Source: SZUA-320 sp963707875 (lineage in GTDB: Bacteria; Gemmatimonadota; Gemmatimonadetes; Gemmatimonadales; GWC2-71-9). From it: 64,000 nucleotides of DNA. The DNA is taken from contig CAVPRU010000001.1 in the NCBI GenBank assembly GCA_963707875.1, forward strand, positions 1,178,001 through 1,242,000, in the 5' to 3' direction. The notes under the pieces were generated by a model that saw nothing but the letters and a program-made list of their open reading frames with translations, made no database searches and was not told where the DNA came from. Of this stretch, positions 8,403 to 17,120 are shown one piece after another. The position numbers and the translations under genes were made by a program. Positions within the stretch are counted from its first letter, which is position 1, and every line of letters starts with the position of its first letter.

Positions 8403-9536
8403 TCAGAGCGGAGCGGGGGGGGCTGGGCTGCGTGACGGGTCGAACGGCAGCACCGGCAGGGTGCGTCGCTCCGTCTCGCCCTGTTTGGCCAGGACCGAGG
8501 GATGACGGCCACTGCGCCCGAGGAGCTCGAGCCAGGTCTGCCGGACCCGGGGCACGATCTCCCCGCGCAGGTACTGGAACGGATTGCTGCGGAACAGGGA
8601 GACGCCGATAGCACAGTAGACGCCACACCCCTCCTGGCATTCCTTCTTCCGCGAGTAGGGCTTGAGGTCCTCCAGGGTCATCGACATGATGTCCCGCTCG
8701 GTGTGCCGCATCGAACACTCGAGGAACTTGCCCCTGGCCGAGACGAAGAACAGCTTGTGCCCCGCGCTGCAGGTCCAGGCTTCCTGCTGGTCCACGCCGT
8801 CGATCAATCCGAGCTGGTAGTCGAGAAGGGCCCTGGTGGTGTGGATGGCTTCGCCCCGCTGCTTGCGCTCGATCATCCGCTCGATCAGCGCCCGCACCCG
8901 GGCCCGTTCGCCCGGATCAACGTGCATGGTCCCGTCGGGGCCGGCATGCACCAGCCGCAACTCGGTGGGGATCCCCCGCGAGAGACCGAATTCGAGTACC
9001 TGCTCACATTCATCCGCCGTGTCGGCACAGATCACCCCGGTCAGATGGAGTTTGATGCTGGACCCGCGCAGCAACTCCACCTTCCGCTCGATGGTCTTCA
9101 GGGACTTGCGGGTCACCGGAGACGGGGTGACCCGGTCGATGGAAATCTGCATGACCTCGAGGCCCGCGTCCTCCAGCGCCGTCACGAGGGACTCGGAGAG
9201 CAGGAAGCCGTTGGTCGTCAAGCTGGTGGCCATGCCAAGTGCCTTGGCAAAGCGGACCAGTTCCACAATGTCAGGGTGAAGCAGCGGTTCACCACCCACC
9301 AGGGCGATGCGCGCGGTGCCCAGCGACCGAATCTTGGTCAGCCACCGTTTCAGGTCCTGGGTGGCCGGGTGGGGGGCGGAGTTGTCGTACTCGGTACAGT
9401 ACCCGCAATCCAGGTTGCAGCGGTCGGTGACGTAAAGACTGCACTGCAGCGGCCGGTCGTCCACTGCGCGGAGCAAGGCCTGCCCATAGTGCAGGTCGCG
9501 GAAGTTGCGGCGGATACGGCCCAAGCCGGTGATCAT
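8403..9536 (-). CDS. Radical SAM protein with C-terminal cysteine-rich (SPASM-like) region
   Basis: A 377-residue iron-sulfur enzyme. Residues about 40-47 carry CNLDCGYC, the CxxxCxxC motif that binds the SAM-cleaving 4Fe-4S cluster, followed by ALVGGEPLLHPD (SAM-binding GGE). The C-terminal third holds WTCSAGHKLFFV, LECSMRH and KKECQEGCGVYC, at least six cysteines able to hold one or two auxiliary clusters as in SPASM proteins. The proline-rich tail looks disordered. A G-rich stretch just before the ATG at 9536 may serve as ribosome-binding site. Substrate is unknown; no precursor peptide lies adjacent, and the lipid-type neighbours suggest a headgroup or lipid modification instead. Confidence 0.88.
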   Translation of the reverse strand: MITGLGRIRRNFRDLHYGQALLRAVDDRPLQCSLYVTDRCNLDCGYCTEYDNSAPHPATQDLKRWLTKIRSLGTARIALVGGEPLLHPDIVELVRFAKALGMATSLTTNGFLLSESLVTALEDAGLEVMQISIDRVTPSPVTRKSLKTIERKVELLRGSSIKLHLTGVICADTADECEQVLEFGLSRGIPTELRLVHAGPDGTMHVDPGERARVRALIERMIERKQRGEAIHTTRALLDYQLGLIDGVDQQEAWTCSAGHKLFFVSARGKFLECSMRHTERDIMSMTLEDLKPYSRKKECQEGCGVYCAIGVSLFRSNPFQYLRGEIVPRVRQTWLELLGRSGRHPSVLAKQGETERRTLPVLPFDPSRSPAPPAPL

Positions 9537-9807
9537 GCCCCCCCCAGGGTCGGCCAGAATTGACCGGAATTCCCCGGCACAATAGCGCGGCGGCCTGCGG
9601 CAGACAAGCGAATCCGGCCCTCCCCCCGAGCCCCTGCCGGGCCCGGGAAGGTCACCAGAAGGGGCTTCGGGCCACCGGCCGGGAACCTCCTGCCGGGCTG
9701 AAATGTTGAGATCAGGGCCTCACTCGCCTACCTTCCCCCCGGGAATTCCCCGGTATCTTGACCCGGCCACAGTCGGCAGCAACCGTATTTCCGGTCCGGA
9801 GGCTCGT
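9537..9807. promoter_or_regulatory. Divergent intergenic region with a repeated 12-bp near-palindrome
   Basis: The region separates the radical SAM gene (minus) from the second phosphotransferase gene (plus). GGAATTCCCCGG occurs twice, at 9566-9577 and 9742-9753, each near one of the two starts. The second copy is directly followed by TATCTTGACC; the first sits beside a possible minus-strand -10 (TATTGT). This looks like a pair of operator sites coordinating the two divergent halves of the cluster. A GGAGG at 9798-9802 is the ribosome-binding site of the plus-strand gene. Confidence 0.4.
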
Positions 9808-11100
9808 GTGGACAACCAGAGTCCGCTCCGTGGCGTGAGAGCGGTGCTGCTACTCGCAGATGAATCCGCCAACCTCGTTCTCGGGGGGCTGACTCAGGTC
9901 GATCGGTTGCTGCTCTCGGTCCACGAGTGCTGCCACACCCCGCCAGTCGGCAATTCCCGCCCACTGCCCGTCATGGTCTGGTGGCGCACCTCCGCCCTGA
10001 TGGCCGGCCACCAGGCCCCGCGGGCTGGCGATCCCCCCCTGCTGTCGGTCGAGCACTGGAGCGGAGATCCGCCCCCCGATGGGGGCGCCCTGGCTGGCGG
10101 CGGGCTGCTGGTGTTGCGCACGTCGCTGGTGGTGGGTCGCGGCGTCCTGGGCCCGCTGCTTCAGGCCAACGACGAGGCCCGGCGGGGCCTCCCCCTCCAG
10201 CAGACCGCCCTCCCCGACCCGACGCTGCGAACCTGGTCCGACTGGGGCCGGCTGCTCGACGGCCCGGACGGCTTGGATGGGGAACACCACCCCGGCCCAG
10301 GCTTCGCGGCGGTCCTGCGGGGCCCGGGGGACGTGACGCGTGTCGAACGGGGCCTTCTTCGATCGTTGGGCAAACGCAGCGATGGCTATGTGGCCCGGAC
10401 CCTGAACCGAGCGGTATCCACCCGGATTACCGGTCTGCTGGCTCGGACCGAAATCACCCCCGACCGGGTTTCCCTCGGGGTACTGGGCCTGGCCCTTGGA
10501 GCCGCGTGGACCGTGGCGCTCGGCAGCCCCATCGGCTTTGTGGCCGGCTGTCTGCTGAACCAGCTGGCCAGCATGTTCGACGGCTGCGACGGGGAGCTTG
10601 CCCGGTTGAAGTTCCTCGATACCCGGCGGGGCGCCTGGCTCGATACCTCGATCGACATGGTGGGCAACCACCTCTTCCTGCTCGGGATGGGCATCGGCCT
10701 CTCCCGCCAGCCGGGATTGTCACCAGCGGCTCAGGACGCCTACCTGTGGGAAGGCATCCTCGCCACCGGAGCCCTGGCGCTGTGCGTCTGGCTGGTGGCT
10801 TGGCTGACCCGCCAGACATCCGGTGAGCCACATTTCAATGCCTTCGGTTCGAACCTTGCCCTGGGCACCGGATTCGGGAATCCGATTCGGCGGGTGGTGG
10901 CCGTGCTCACCCCGGTCTTTCGACGCGACGTCTACGCCCTCGTGTTCCTCGGGATGGCCCTGATGGGCCGACCCGCCTGGGTCCTGCATGGCCTCGCTTT
11001 CGGGGTCATGGCCCATGTTCCGGTTATTGCGTGGTTCTGGTGGCAGCGCCACGATCTCACCCTCCAGGTCAGTACGGAGCGAGGACGATTGAATGGCTGA
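9808..11100 (+). CDS. CDP-alcohol phosphotransferase with N-terminal domain (complete signature)
   Basis: A 430-residue membrane protein paralogous in layout to the one at 5552-6838. The C-terminal domain has the full family signature D-x2-D-G-x2-A-R-x8-G-x3-D-x3-D (starting DGCDGELAR and ending LDTSID), all four metal-binding/catalytic aspartates present. Several membrane helices follow. The first ~200 residues have low similarity to known domains and may be a degenerate nucleotidyltransferase. A GTG at 9808 is the start because GGAGG ends 5 nt upstream; an ATG at 9703 would add an unrelated leader. It overlaps the next gene by 8 bp. Archaeal and thermophile relatives make di-inositol phosphate or archaetidylinositol-type lipids. 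Confidence 0.88.
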   Translation: MDNQSPLRGVRAVLLLADESANLVLGGLTQVDRLLLSVHECCHTPPVGNSRPLPVMVWWRTSALMAGHQAPRAGDPPLLSVEHWSGDPPPDGGALAGGGLLVLRTSLVVGRGVLGPLLQANDEARRGLPLQQTALPDPTLRTWSDWGRLLDGPDGLDGEHHPGPGFAAVLRGPGDVTRVERGLLRSLGKRSDGYVARTLNRAVSTRITGLLARTEITPDRVSLGVLGLALGAAWTVALGSPIGFVAGCLLNQLASMFDGCDGELARLKFLDTRRGAWLDTSIDMVGNHLFLLGMGIGLSRQPGLSPAAQDAYLWEGILATGALALCVWLVAWLTRQTSGEPHFNAFGSNLALGTGFGNPIRRVVAVLTPVFRRDVYALVFLGMALMGRPAWVLHGLAFGVMAHVPVIAWFWWQRHDLTLQVSTERGRLNG

Positions 11101-11839
11101 TGGCGTGAATGCGACCCGACAGACGGTCATCCTGGCCGCCGGCCAAGGCAGCAGACTCCTCCCTGATCACCCGGGTCTCCCCAAGCCCCTCGTCCCGGTG
11201 GCCGGTCGGCCCCTGATCGAGCACGCCCTCTGGCAGGCGGAGGTGGCCGGCTGCACCGAGGCCATCGTCATCGTCGGCAGTCGCGCCGAGGAGCTCCGGG
11301 CCCACCTGTCGTCGGTGGAGACGCCCCTTCACCTGCGGCTGGTCCATAACCCCGACTTCAGCTTGCCGAATGGCGTCTCGCTCCTTGCTGCCGAACCGTA
11401 CACCGCCGGGCGGTTCTTCGTGCAGATGGCCGACCATGTCTTCAGCGCCCCCGTCCTGCGGCAGTTGGAAGCGGAGGACCCGGCATTGGACGGGCTGCCA
11501 CGCCTCCTGGTGGACTGCGCGCCGGAGGGCATCGATGTGGAGGACGCGACCAAGGTGCGCATCGCGGGACGCCGGATCACCGCGATCGGCAAGCAGATCA
11601 ATCCCTGGGATGCCTTCGATACCGGCTGCTTCCGCCTGGACCACCGGATCTTCGGGGCGCTCCGCGAGGCGGCGTCCGAGGCCCCACCCTCCCTTTCCGC
11701 AGGGATGACCCGGCTCGCGATCGCCGGGCTGCTCGTGCCGGTGCCTCTGGAAGGAGTTCGGTGGGCCGACGTGGACACCTCGGGCGATCGGAATCGTGCC
11801 GAGACGCTCCAGCAGGCCCTCGACCATGTCACGGGGTAA
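11093..11839 (+). CDS. NTP transferase, similar to CTP:inositol-1-phosphate cytidylyltransferase
   Basis: A 248-residue soluble nucleotidyltransferase. The N-terminus has VILAAGQGSRLLPDHPGLPKPLVPVAGRPLIEHAL: the nucleotide-binding loop and catalytic lysine. FFVQMADHVFSAPVL provides the metal-binding aspartate. The later segment DATKVRIAGRRITAIGKQINPWDAFDTGCF resembles the cytidylyltransferase half of bifunctional IPCT/DIPP synthases. Here that half is a separate polypeptide, translationally coupled to the phosphotransferase upstream (ATGGCTGA overlap). It probably makes the CDP-alcohol that one or both phosphotransferases use. Whether the alcohol is inositol, a sugar or another polyol is not determined by the sequence. 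Confidence 0.85.
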   Translation: MADGVNATRQTVILAAGQGSRLLPDHPGLPKPLVPVAGRPLIEHALWQAEVAGCTEAIVIVGSRAEELRAHLSSVETPLHLRLVHNPDFSLPNGVSLLAAEPYTAGRFFVQMADHVFSAPVLRQLEAEDPALDGLPRLLVDCAPEGIDVEDATKVRIAGRRITAIGKQINPWDAFDTGCFRLDHRIFGALREAASEAPPSLSAGMTRLAIAGLLVPVPLEGVRWADVDTSGDRNRAETLQQALDHVTG

Positions 11840-13505
11840 CCCGACCGCTCGATCGGCCAGCATCCTGGCCAAGTCGTGTGCCCCCCATCGCCCACCGCGC
11901 CGCCTGACCGGGTGGGGGGCGGCAGTGGTGGCGTGGTCCCTGGGCTACCCCGCGCTGCTCCTCGGGCAGGCACCCGCCGACTCGACCACCCCACCCCCCA
12001 GTCCCCGGATCATCCGCGCCGTACAGATCAACCGGGAAACCATCTTCGACTCCACCGAAACCGGCAGTTGGCTGGCCCGGGCGGCCAACGCCCTCCATGT
12101 GCGGACCAACCGGGCCATCGTCCAGCGGGAACTGCTGTTTCGCGAGGGCGAGCCCTATGACAGCCTGCGGGTCTTCGAGACCACCCAGAACCTGCGGAGC
12201 ATGGGGATCTTCCGCCGAGTGCAGGTGGATACCATTCCCACGGACTCGGGGGTCATTGCCCGGGTGACCACCCGGGATGCCTGGAGCACCAGGGGCGACC
12301 TGCGGCTCAAGAGTACCGGCGGTCAGGTGGATTACCAGATCGCCTTCATCGAAGACAACTTCCTCGGCAACGCCACCCGGGTCGGCCTCCGCTACCAGAG
12401 GACGCCCGACCGGTCGCTGGCCTCCATCCAACTCCGGCAACGGCGCCTGATCGCCGATCGGGTAAACGTGGAGTTCTGGCACGAGGAGCGGTCTGACGGC
12501 AGCCGCAACGTGCTGATCGTCGGTCAGCCGTTCTACTCGGTCATCAGCCGGGTCGGGTTCGAGGTGCGTGCGGAGAATCGATCCGAGCGGATCTTCCGGT
12601 TTCGCGAGGGTCTGGAGGTCCCCACCGACACCCTCTATCAGCGGTTCTGGATCGGCCGGGCCGAGCTGGCCAAGGCGGTCATGATCCGGAACGGGAACTA
12701 CCTGCGGGTCGGGCTGTCGGCCCAGGTCCGGCGCGACGACTACACGAACATCGAGGAAGGTCCCTTCGAGAACTCGGTGACCGGAGCGGCCGGGGGATTC
12801 GTGGAGTGGCGGCGCACCGACGTCCTGACCATCACCAAGTTCCTCGGCCTCGGCCGGGACGAGGAGGCGGTGGACCTCAGCACCACTATTCGGGTCGGGG
12901 CCCTCGCTGCCCTGAAGGCCACCGGCTATGAACACGATGGGATTGGCACCTCGGTGACCCTGCGACAGGGGTTGCGGGCCCCGGGCGGGTTTGCCTTTCT
13001 TGACGTCGCCGCTAACGGCCTGCACAGCACCGCAGGTCTCGACTCCGGATCGGTCTTCGTCGGAACGACCCTCGCGGTCCGCCCGGCGTTGAACCAGATG
13101 TTCATCGCCCACGCCCAGGCCGGATGGGTCAAGGCGCCCCGGCCTGGTACCGAGTTCGACTACGGCCTGAGCCAGGGCCCGAGAGCCTTCCGGGCGCATG
13201 CGTTCACCGGTGACCGGGCGGCCCTGGTGACCGCGGAGTACCGGTACATCCCGTCGCGGGGCATCGGCAACCTGGCGAATATCGGGTTTGCCGCGTTCGC
13301 CGACTACGGGGGCGCCTGGTACGCGGGATCCCCTTCGCGGCTCGGAGCTTCCCTCGGAATCGGACTCCGTTTCGGCGTGTCCCGGGCGGCCAACCTGAGC
13401 CCCAATCGCCTGGACCTCGCCTATCGGGTCAAGAATGACGTCAACCCGGGCGGCTGGGTGCTTTCCGTCGGGAAGGGACTGCTCTTCTCCACCACCCCCC
13501 GCTGA
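11826..13505 (+). CDS. Outer-membrane beta-barrel protein with POTRA-like N-terminus
   Basis: A 559-residue exported protein. An arginine-rich N-terminus and hydrophobic core ending YPALLLGQA form the signal peptide. Residues about 60-150 look like one POTRA-type domain (EGEPYDSLRVFETTQNLRSMGIFRRVQVD), typical of BamA/TamA-family surface antigens. The rest alternates polar and hydrophobic residues as in a barrel, with a late FRAHAFTGDRAALVTAEYRYIP segment like the BamA-type barrel end. It overlaps the cytidylyltransferase gene by 14 bp, so it belongs to the same transcript. A role in export or insertion of the cluster product is plausible but inferred. Confidence 0.75.
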   Translation: MSRGNPTARSASILAKSCAPHRPPRRLTGWGAAVVAWSLGYPALLLGQAPADSTTPPPSPRIIRAVQINRETIFDSTETGSWLARAANALHVRTNRAIVQRELLFREGEPYDSLRVFETTQNLRSMGIFRRVQVDTIPTDSGVIARVTTRDAWSTRGDLRLKSTGGQVDYQIAFIEDNFLGNATRVGLRYQRTPDRSLASIQLRQRRLIADRVNVEFWHEERSDGSRNVLIVGQPFYSVISRVGFEVRAENRSERIFRFREGLEVPTDTLYQRFWIGRAELAKAVMIRNGNYLRVGLSAQVRRDDYTNIEEGPFENSVTGAAGGFVEWRRTDVLTITKFLGLGRDEEAVDLSTTIRVGALAALKATGYEHDGIGTSVTLRQGLRAPGGFAFLDVAANGLHSTAGLDSGSVFVGTTLAVRPALNQMFIAHAQAGWVKAPRPGTEFDYGLSQGPRAFRAHAFTGDRAALVTAEYRYIPSRGIGNLANIGFAAFADYGGAWYAGSPSRLGASLGIGLRFGVSRAANLSPNRLDLAYRVKNDVNPGGWVLSVGKGLLFSTTPR

Positions 13506-13546
13506 CCCTGAGAGGAGCGGTGGCTCTGCGATTCGCGATCTCAGTG

Positions 13547-14503
13547 ATGAAGGTGAGGGTCAAGGCGGGAGGTCTCGCGGTGGCCGCCCTCAGCCTCGTC
13601 GGGCTGGTTGCCCTCGTGGCAACCGGCTGTCTGGCCGCCCCGAAGCACCCACCAGCCGTGCTCCACTCGGAGGACGGGACCAGCACCGTCTATGTCGACT
13701 TTCACCGGAGACGTCCTCCAGTCAGGCCGGGTGACGAGCCCCCCGTCTCGTTCTTCGTCCTGGTCGACGGGCGTCCCTCAGTCGCCCTGACGTTCGACTG
13801 TGCCTGGGTGCCCGAAGCGGACGGGATGAAGATCCTCGACTTCCTCAAGGCCCAGGGGATCCACACGACGTTCTTCATCTCCGGACCCTTCGTGTTCCGG
13901 GACTACCGAAAGGGCATGGCGGGCGGCCTCAACGAGGCGAACTTCCGGATGATCCGGCGGATGATTGATGACGGCCATGAATTTGGCAACCACACCTGGA
14001 CTCATCCCCGCAACGCCGGCTCGATCGAGTGGGAACGGGAGATCACCGAGCTGCGGCTCGGCTGGGAGGCCATGGTGCGCGAGCTGTTCGGCGCCGAACC
14101 GCCCGCCAACGCGCGGCTGCTCCCCTTCTGGCGGGCTCCGTTCGGCGAACACGACGACCGGTCACTCCGGTTGGCCTCCCGCGCCGGGTTTCCGCTTCAC
14201 ATCGGCTGGACCGTCGAAGTCCAAGACTGGTTGCCCCATTGCGCAGAGGATCTGTCGAACGAGGACTGTACTGATGCGAAGCGGATGACCGATCGGGTGA
14301 TCGACTACCTGGACGCCAGGTCGGGACCATTCGACGGGGTGGTCGTGCTGGCGCACCTCCAGAACCCGCATGACTGGACCGGCGGTCCGGACGGGCTCGC
14401 TCGCCTGGTCGATACCCTCGCCGCACGGGGCATCGCCCTTCGCCCGTTGTCGGAGATCTTCAACTGGGACCTGGCCCCCGACCGGCGACCGGCGAACCGC
14501 TAG
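13547..14503 (+). CDS. Polysaccharide deacetylase family lipoprotein
   Basis: A 318-residue CE4/NodB-domain protein. From the ATG at 13547 the signal is MKVRVKAGG plus a hydrophobic run ending VATGC, a lipobox. A GTG at 13520 would add nine residues, but its AGGAG lies only 2 nt away, so the inner start is preferred. Motif 1 is LTFDC rather than TFDD, so the catalytic Asp remains but one usual metal ligand is a Cys. Motif 2 FGNHTWTHP keeps both metal-binding histidines, and motif 3 WRAPFGEHD is present. The likely substrate is an N-acetylated cell-wall or surface glycan in the periplasm. Its TAG overlaps the stop of the convergent permease gene. Confidence 0.85.
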   Translation: MKVRVKAGGLAVAALSLVGLVALVATGCLAAPKHPPAVLHSEDGTSTVYVDFHRRRPPVRPGDEPPVSFFVLVDGRPSVALTFDCAWVPEADGMKILDFLKAQGIHTTFFISGPFVFRDYRKGMAGGLNEANFRMIRRMIDDGHEFGNHTWTHPRNAGSIEWEREITELRLGWEAMVRELFGAEPPANARLLPFWRAPFGEHDDRSLRLASRAGFPLHIGWTVEVQDWLPHCAEDLSNEDCTDAKRMTDRVIDYLDARSGPFDGVVVLAHLQNPHDWTGGPDGLARLVDTLAARGIALRPLSEIFNWDLAPDRRPANR

Positions 14504-15207
14504 AGGAAGATGACCGCCAGCCCGGCCAGCGCCGACACCACCAACACCGCCGGCCGGATGAACCCCTGGTCGATGACCCCCTTGGTAAACCGGGACACCC
14601 CGTAGCCCACCAGGATCCCGGGGATCAGATAGCCGCCCAGTTTGAGTTCGGTCATTCCAAATCGCCCGACCCCCGCCAGCCCCGCCAGCGAGAGTCCCAC
14701 GCCGACGATGAAGAAGGTGGAGAGGGTGGCGCGGATGCGCGGCCCCGTCTCGTGCTGATAGAGCAGGGCGATCGGAGGTCCGCCGATCGAGGTAAGGGTC
14801 CCCATGAAACCGGAGACGATCCCGACCAGCCCCAGGGTCCTGGGCACGGGGTGAATCCGGAGCCCGCTGGCGGTCAGGCCGACGGCCCCCAGCACAATCA
14901 GGCCGAACAGCAGCTCCAGCCGCTCATTCGAGAGCACCGAGATCGCGCCCATCGCCACCACGGTTCCAATCACTCGACCAGCCACCGCCCACCCAAGGTC
15001 ATTCCGCTGCACCGAGTGCCACTCCCGCCGGGCCAGCAGCACCGTGAGGAGCGCCGACGAGACCAGGATGGGTCCGGGGACCAGCCGGGGATCGATCAGG
15101 ATGAGGAAAGGGGCGGCGAACAAGCCGAGCCCGAAGCCGATGGTGCCCTGGATCAGAGCGCCCAGGGCCACCGCGGTGGTGGCCAGCAGAAAATCGATCA
15201 GACTCAC
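14500..15207 (-). CDS. TauE/SafE-family permease
   Basis: A 235-residue inner-membrane protein with about seven to eight hydrophobic helices in two related halves, as in the TauE/SafE (UPF0721) family of sulfite, sulfonate or organic-anion exporters. Typical features are GALIQGTIGFGLGLFAAPFL near the N-terminus and SGFMGTLTSIGGPPIALLYQ in the second half. No sulfur gene is adjacent, so the substrate cannot be inferred. The coding end overlaps the deacetylase stop by 4 bp in convergent orientation. A second TauE-family gene occurs at 61161-61959 with sulfur-metabolism neighbours. Confidence 0.85.
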   Translation of the reverse strand: MSLIDFLLATTAVALGALIQGTIGFGLGLFAAPFLILIDPRLVPGPILVSSALLTVLLARREWHSVQRNDLGWAVAGRVIGTVVAMGAISVLSNERLELLFGLIVLGAVGLTASGLRIHPVPRTLGLVGIVSGFMGTLTSIGGPPIALLYQHETGPRIRATLSTFFIVGVGLSLAGLAGVGRFGMTELKLGGYLIPGILVGYGVSRFTKGVIDQGFIRPAVLVVSALAGLAVIFL

Positions 15208-15370
15208 GGGAACTGTGGTGGCATGGGCGCCGCAATATGGGCCGCGGCTCCGAATCCGCCAAGCCGCTGCCCCCGTAGGGCTTCAGGCCCGCCGGTTGCA
15301 GTCCGATTGACTAGATTCCGCTGGCTCTCCGGTGCACCAGCCGGGGCGCCATTCGTCTCACAGGAAACAC

Positions 15371-15393
15371 CGACCTCGCTGCCGGCGAGGTCG
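15371..15393 (+). promoter_or_regulatory. Leader hairpin upstream of the S41 protease gene
   Basis: A perfect 9-bp stem (cgacctcgc, 15371-15379, pairing with 15385-15393) with a 5-nt loop ends 5 nt before the GGAG at 15399-15402. There is no T-run, so it is not a terminator. It could affect ribosome access or mRNA stability. Confidence 0.4.
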
Positions 15394-15410
15394 CATTCGG
15401 AGCTAAGTTG

Positions 15411-17012
15411 ATGAATTACAAGAAGTTACTGCCGCGGATCGGGCTCACTCTCGTCCCCCTCACCCTGGGGGCGCTGCTGCTCCAGGGCCAGGGCAAGGGG
15501 ACCGACGGGCCCCGGCTGTTCGCCCAGGTGCTCCAGTTCGTCGAGCGCCACGCGGTGGACTCGCTGGGAAACGTCGAGATCTATGAGAAGGCCGCCCGGG
15601 GTCTGATCAAGGGCCTCAACGACCCGTACGCTGATCTCTACTCCCCGGAAGAACTCGCCAACTTCCAGCGGAATACGCTGGGGAACAACTACGGCGGGAT
15701 CGGGATGCAGATCGAGAGCCAGGACGGGCTGATCACCGTCACCCGGGTCTTCCCGGGCACCCCGGGCGAACGAGGCGGGGTCCAGTCCGGCGACCGGATT
15801 CTGATGGTCGATTCGGTGGCGGTGACCGGGATGCGGATCGGAGACGTTTCGGACCGGCTGACCGGCGTGGCCGGCACCAAGGTCCAGGCGACGTTCGGGC
15901 GGGAGGGCGTCGATGAACCGATCCGGACGACCTTTACCCGGGCGGTGATCCGGGTTCCTACCGTGCCGTACACCCTGGTGCTCGACGGCGGCGTCGGATA
16001 CCTCCCGCTCCAGCGGTTCAACGAGAATTCGGCCGCCCAGTTCGAGGAGGCGCTCAATGGCCTCCGTCGCAAGGGCGCCAAGAGCTTCATCATCGATCTG
16101 CGCGGCAACCCGGGCGGGAGCCTGGAGCAGTCGCTCAAGATCTCGAGCCTCTTCCTCCGCACCGGCCAGGAGCTGGCCCGGGTCAAGCATCGGGGCCGGG
16201 ACCCGGAGGTGTATAACGCCTATCAGGACCCGATCATCGATTCCATGGCCATCGTGGTCCTGATCGACAACTTCTCCGCCTCGGCGTCGGAAATCGTGGC
16301 CGGATCCCTTCAGGATCACGACCGGGCCCTGGTGGTCGGCAACGGGTCCTTCGGCAAGGGCCTGGTGCAGACTCTCTACCCGCTGGACGGGGGCTGGGCG
16401 ATCAAGCTCACCACCGGCAAGTGGTACACCCCGAGTGGTCGCTCGATTCAGGGCGAGCACACCCAGCTGACCGACGGCCGGTTCGTGGAGTACGCTCCCG
16501 ACTCGCTGGAGAGCGACTCCGCCCGGAAGGCCAGGCCGACGTTCCGGTCGGATGCGGGACGGATCGTGTATGGCGGTGGCGGGATCACCCCGGACGTCGT
16601 GGTTCGCCCGGACACCATGACCGCCGGCGAGCAGGAGCTGCTCCGGTCGATCGGTTCCAAGTGGCCCTCCGCCCGGTCCGCGCTCTACGCCTATGCCCTG
16701 GAGCTCAAGGGCACCGTGCGGCCTGACTTCACCATGAGCCAGGCGTGGGTGGACGAACTCTACCGCCGGATGGCCGCAGTCGAGGCAGCGCCCGAGCGGG
16801 GGCTGTACGACAGGAACGTCTCGGTGCTGACCCGGTTGCTGGAGCAGCAGTTGGCAGGACTCGCCTTCGGGGACTCGGCGGCGTTCCGCCGCATGGTGCC
16901 GCAGGACCGGCAGCTGCAGACGGCCCTGGAGTACCTGAAGAAGACCAGCTCCCAGCGGGAACTGCTGGCGATGGCCGCCGCATCCTCAAAGCCGGCCGAC
17001 CCCGGGAAGTAG
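15411..17012 (+). CDS. ctpA: S41 C-terminal processing peptidase with PDZ domain
   Basis: A 533-residue exported serine protease of the CtpA/Prc family. An N-terminal signal or anchor (LTLVPLTLGALLLQGQ) is followed by a conserved N-terminal region, a PDZ domain (GGIGMQIESQDGLITVTRVFPGTPGERGGVQSGD, about 95-175) and the S41 core. FIIDLRGNPGGSLEQS is the family hallmark, SASASEIVAGSLQDH holds the catalytic serine, and GSFGKGLVQT holds the catalytic lysine. About 150 extra residues lie beyond the core. The ATG at 15411 has GGAG 8 nt upstream; a TTG directly before it is not needed. Its last ~30 bp are repeated at two later sites next to cassette copies. Confidence 0.9.
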   Translation: MNYKKLLPRIGLTLVPLTLGALLLQGQGKGTDGPRLFAQVLQFVERHAVDSLGNVEIYEKAARGLIKGLNDPYADLYSPEELANFQRNTLGNNYGGIGMQIESQDGLITVTRVFPGTPGERGGVQSGDRILMVDSVAVTGMRIGDVSDRLTGVAGTKVQATFGREGVDEPIRTTFTRAVIRVPTVPYTLVLDGGVGYLPLQRFNENSAAQFEEALNGLRRKGAKSFIIDLRGNPGGSLEQSLKISSLFLRTGQELARVKHRGRDPEVYNAYQDPIIDSMAIVVLIDNFSASASEIVAGSLQDHDRALVVGNGSFGKGLVQTLYPLDGGWAIKLTTGKWYTPSGRSIQGEHTQLTDGRFVEYAPDSLESDSARKARPTFRSDAGRIVYGGGGITPDVVVRPDTMTAGEQELLRSIGSKWPSARSALYAYALELKGTVRPDFTMSQAWVDELYRRMAAVEAAPERGLYDRNVSVLTRLLEQQLAGLAFGDSAAFRRMVPQDRQLQTALEYLKKTSSQRELLAMAAASSKPADPGK

Positions 17013-17118
17013 CCCGCTCAGCTCCCGCTGACATCGAGAGTAGAGACTGGCCTCGAGCTAGCGACCGCGCAGCGTCACACCCACGGTGGCGCTGACCACG
17101 CTTCGCGATCCCGAGGGC
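16986..17118. repeat. 133-bp direct repeat, left copy (ctpA 3' end plus beta-barrel gene 3' end)
   Basis: This stretch reappears at 19485-19617 with about 90 percent identity by eye and equal length. It contains the last codons and stop of ctpA, a short spacer (CGAGAGTAGAGAC) and, on the minus strand, the last ~60 bp of the beta-barrel gene whose intact copy ends at 19557. The left copy of that barrel end is therefore a non-coding relic. The two copies bracket cassette 1 exactly, as a duplication or insertion would leave. Confidence 0.85.
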
Positions 17119-17120
17119 GC

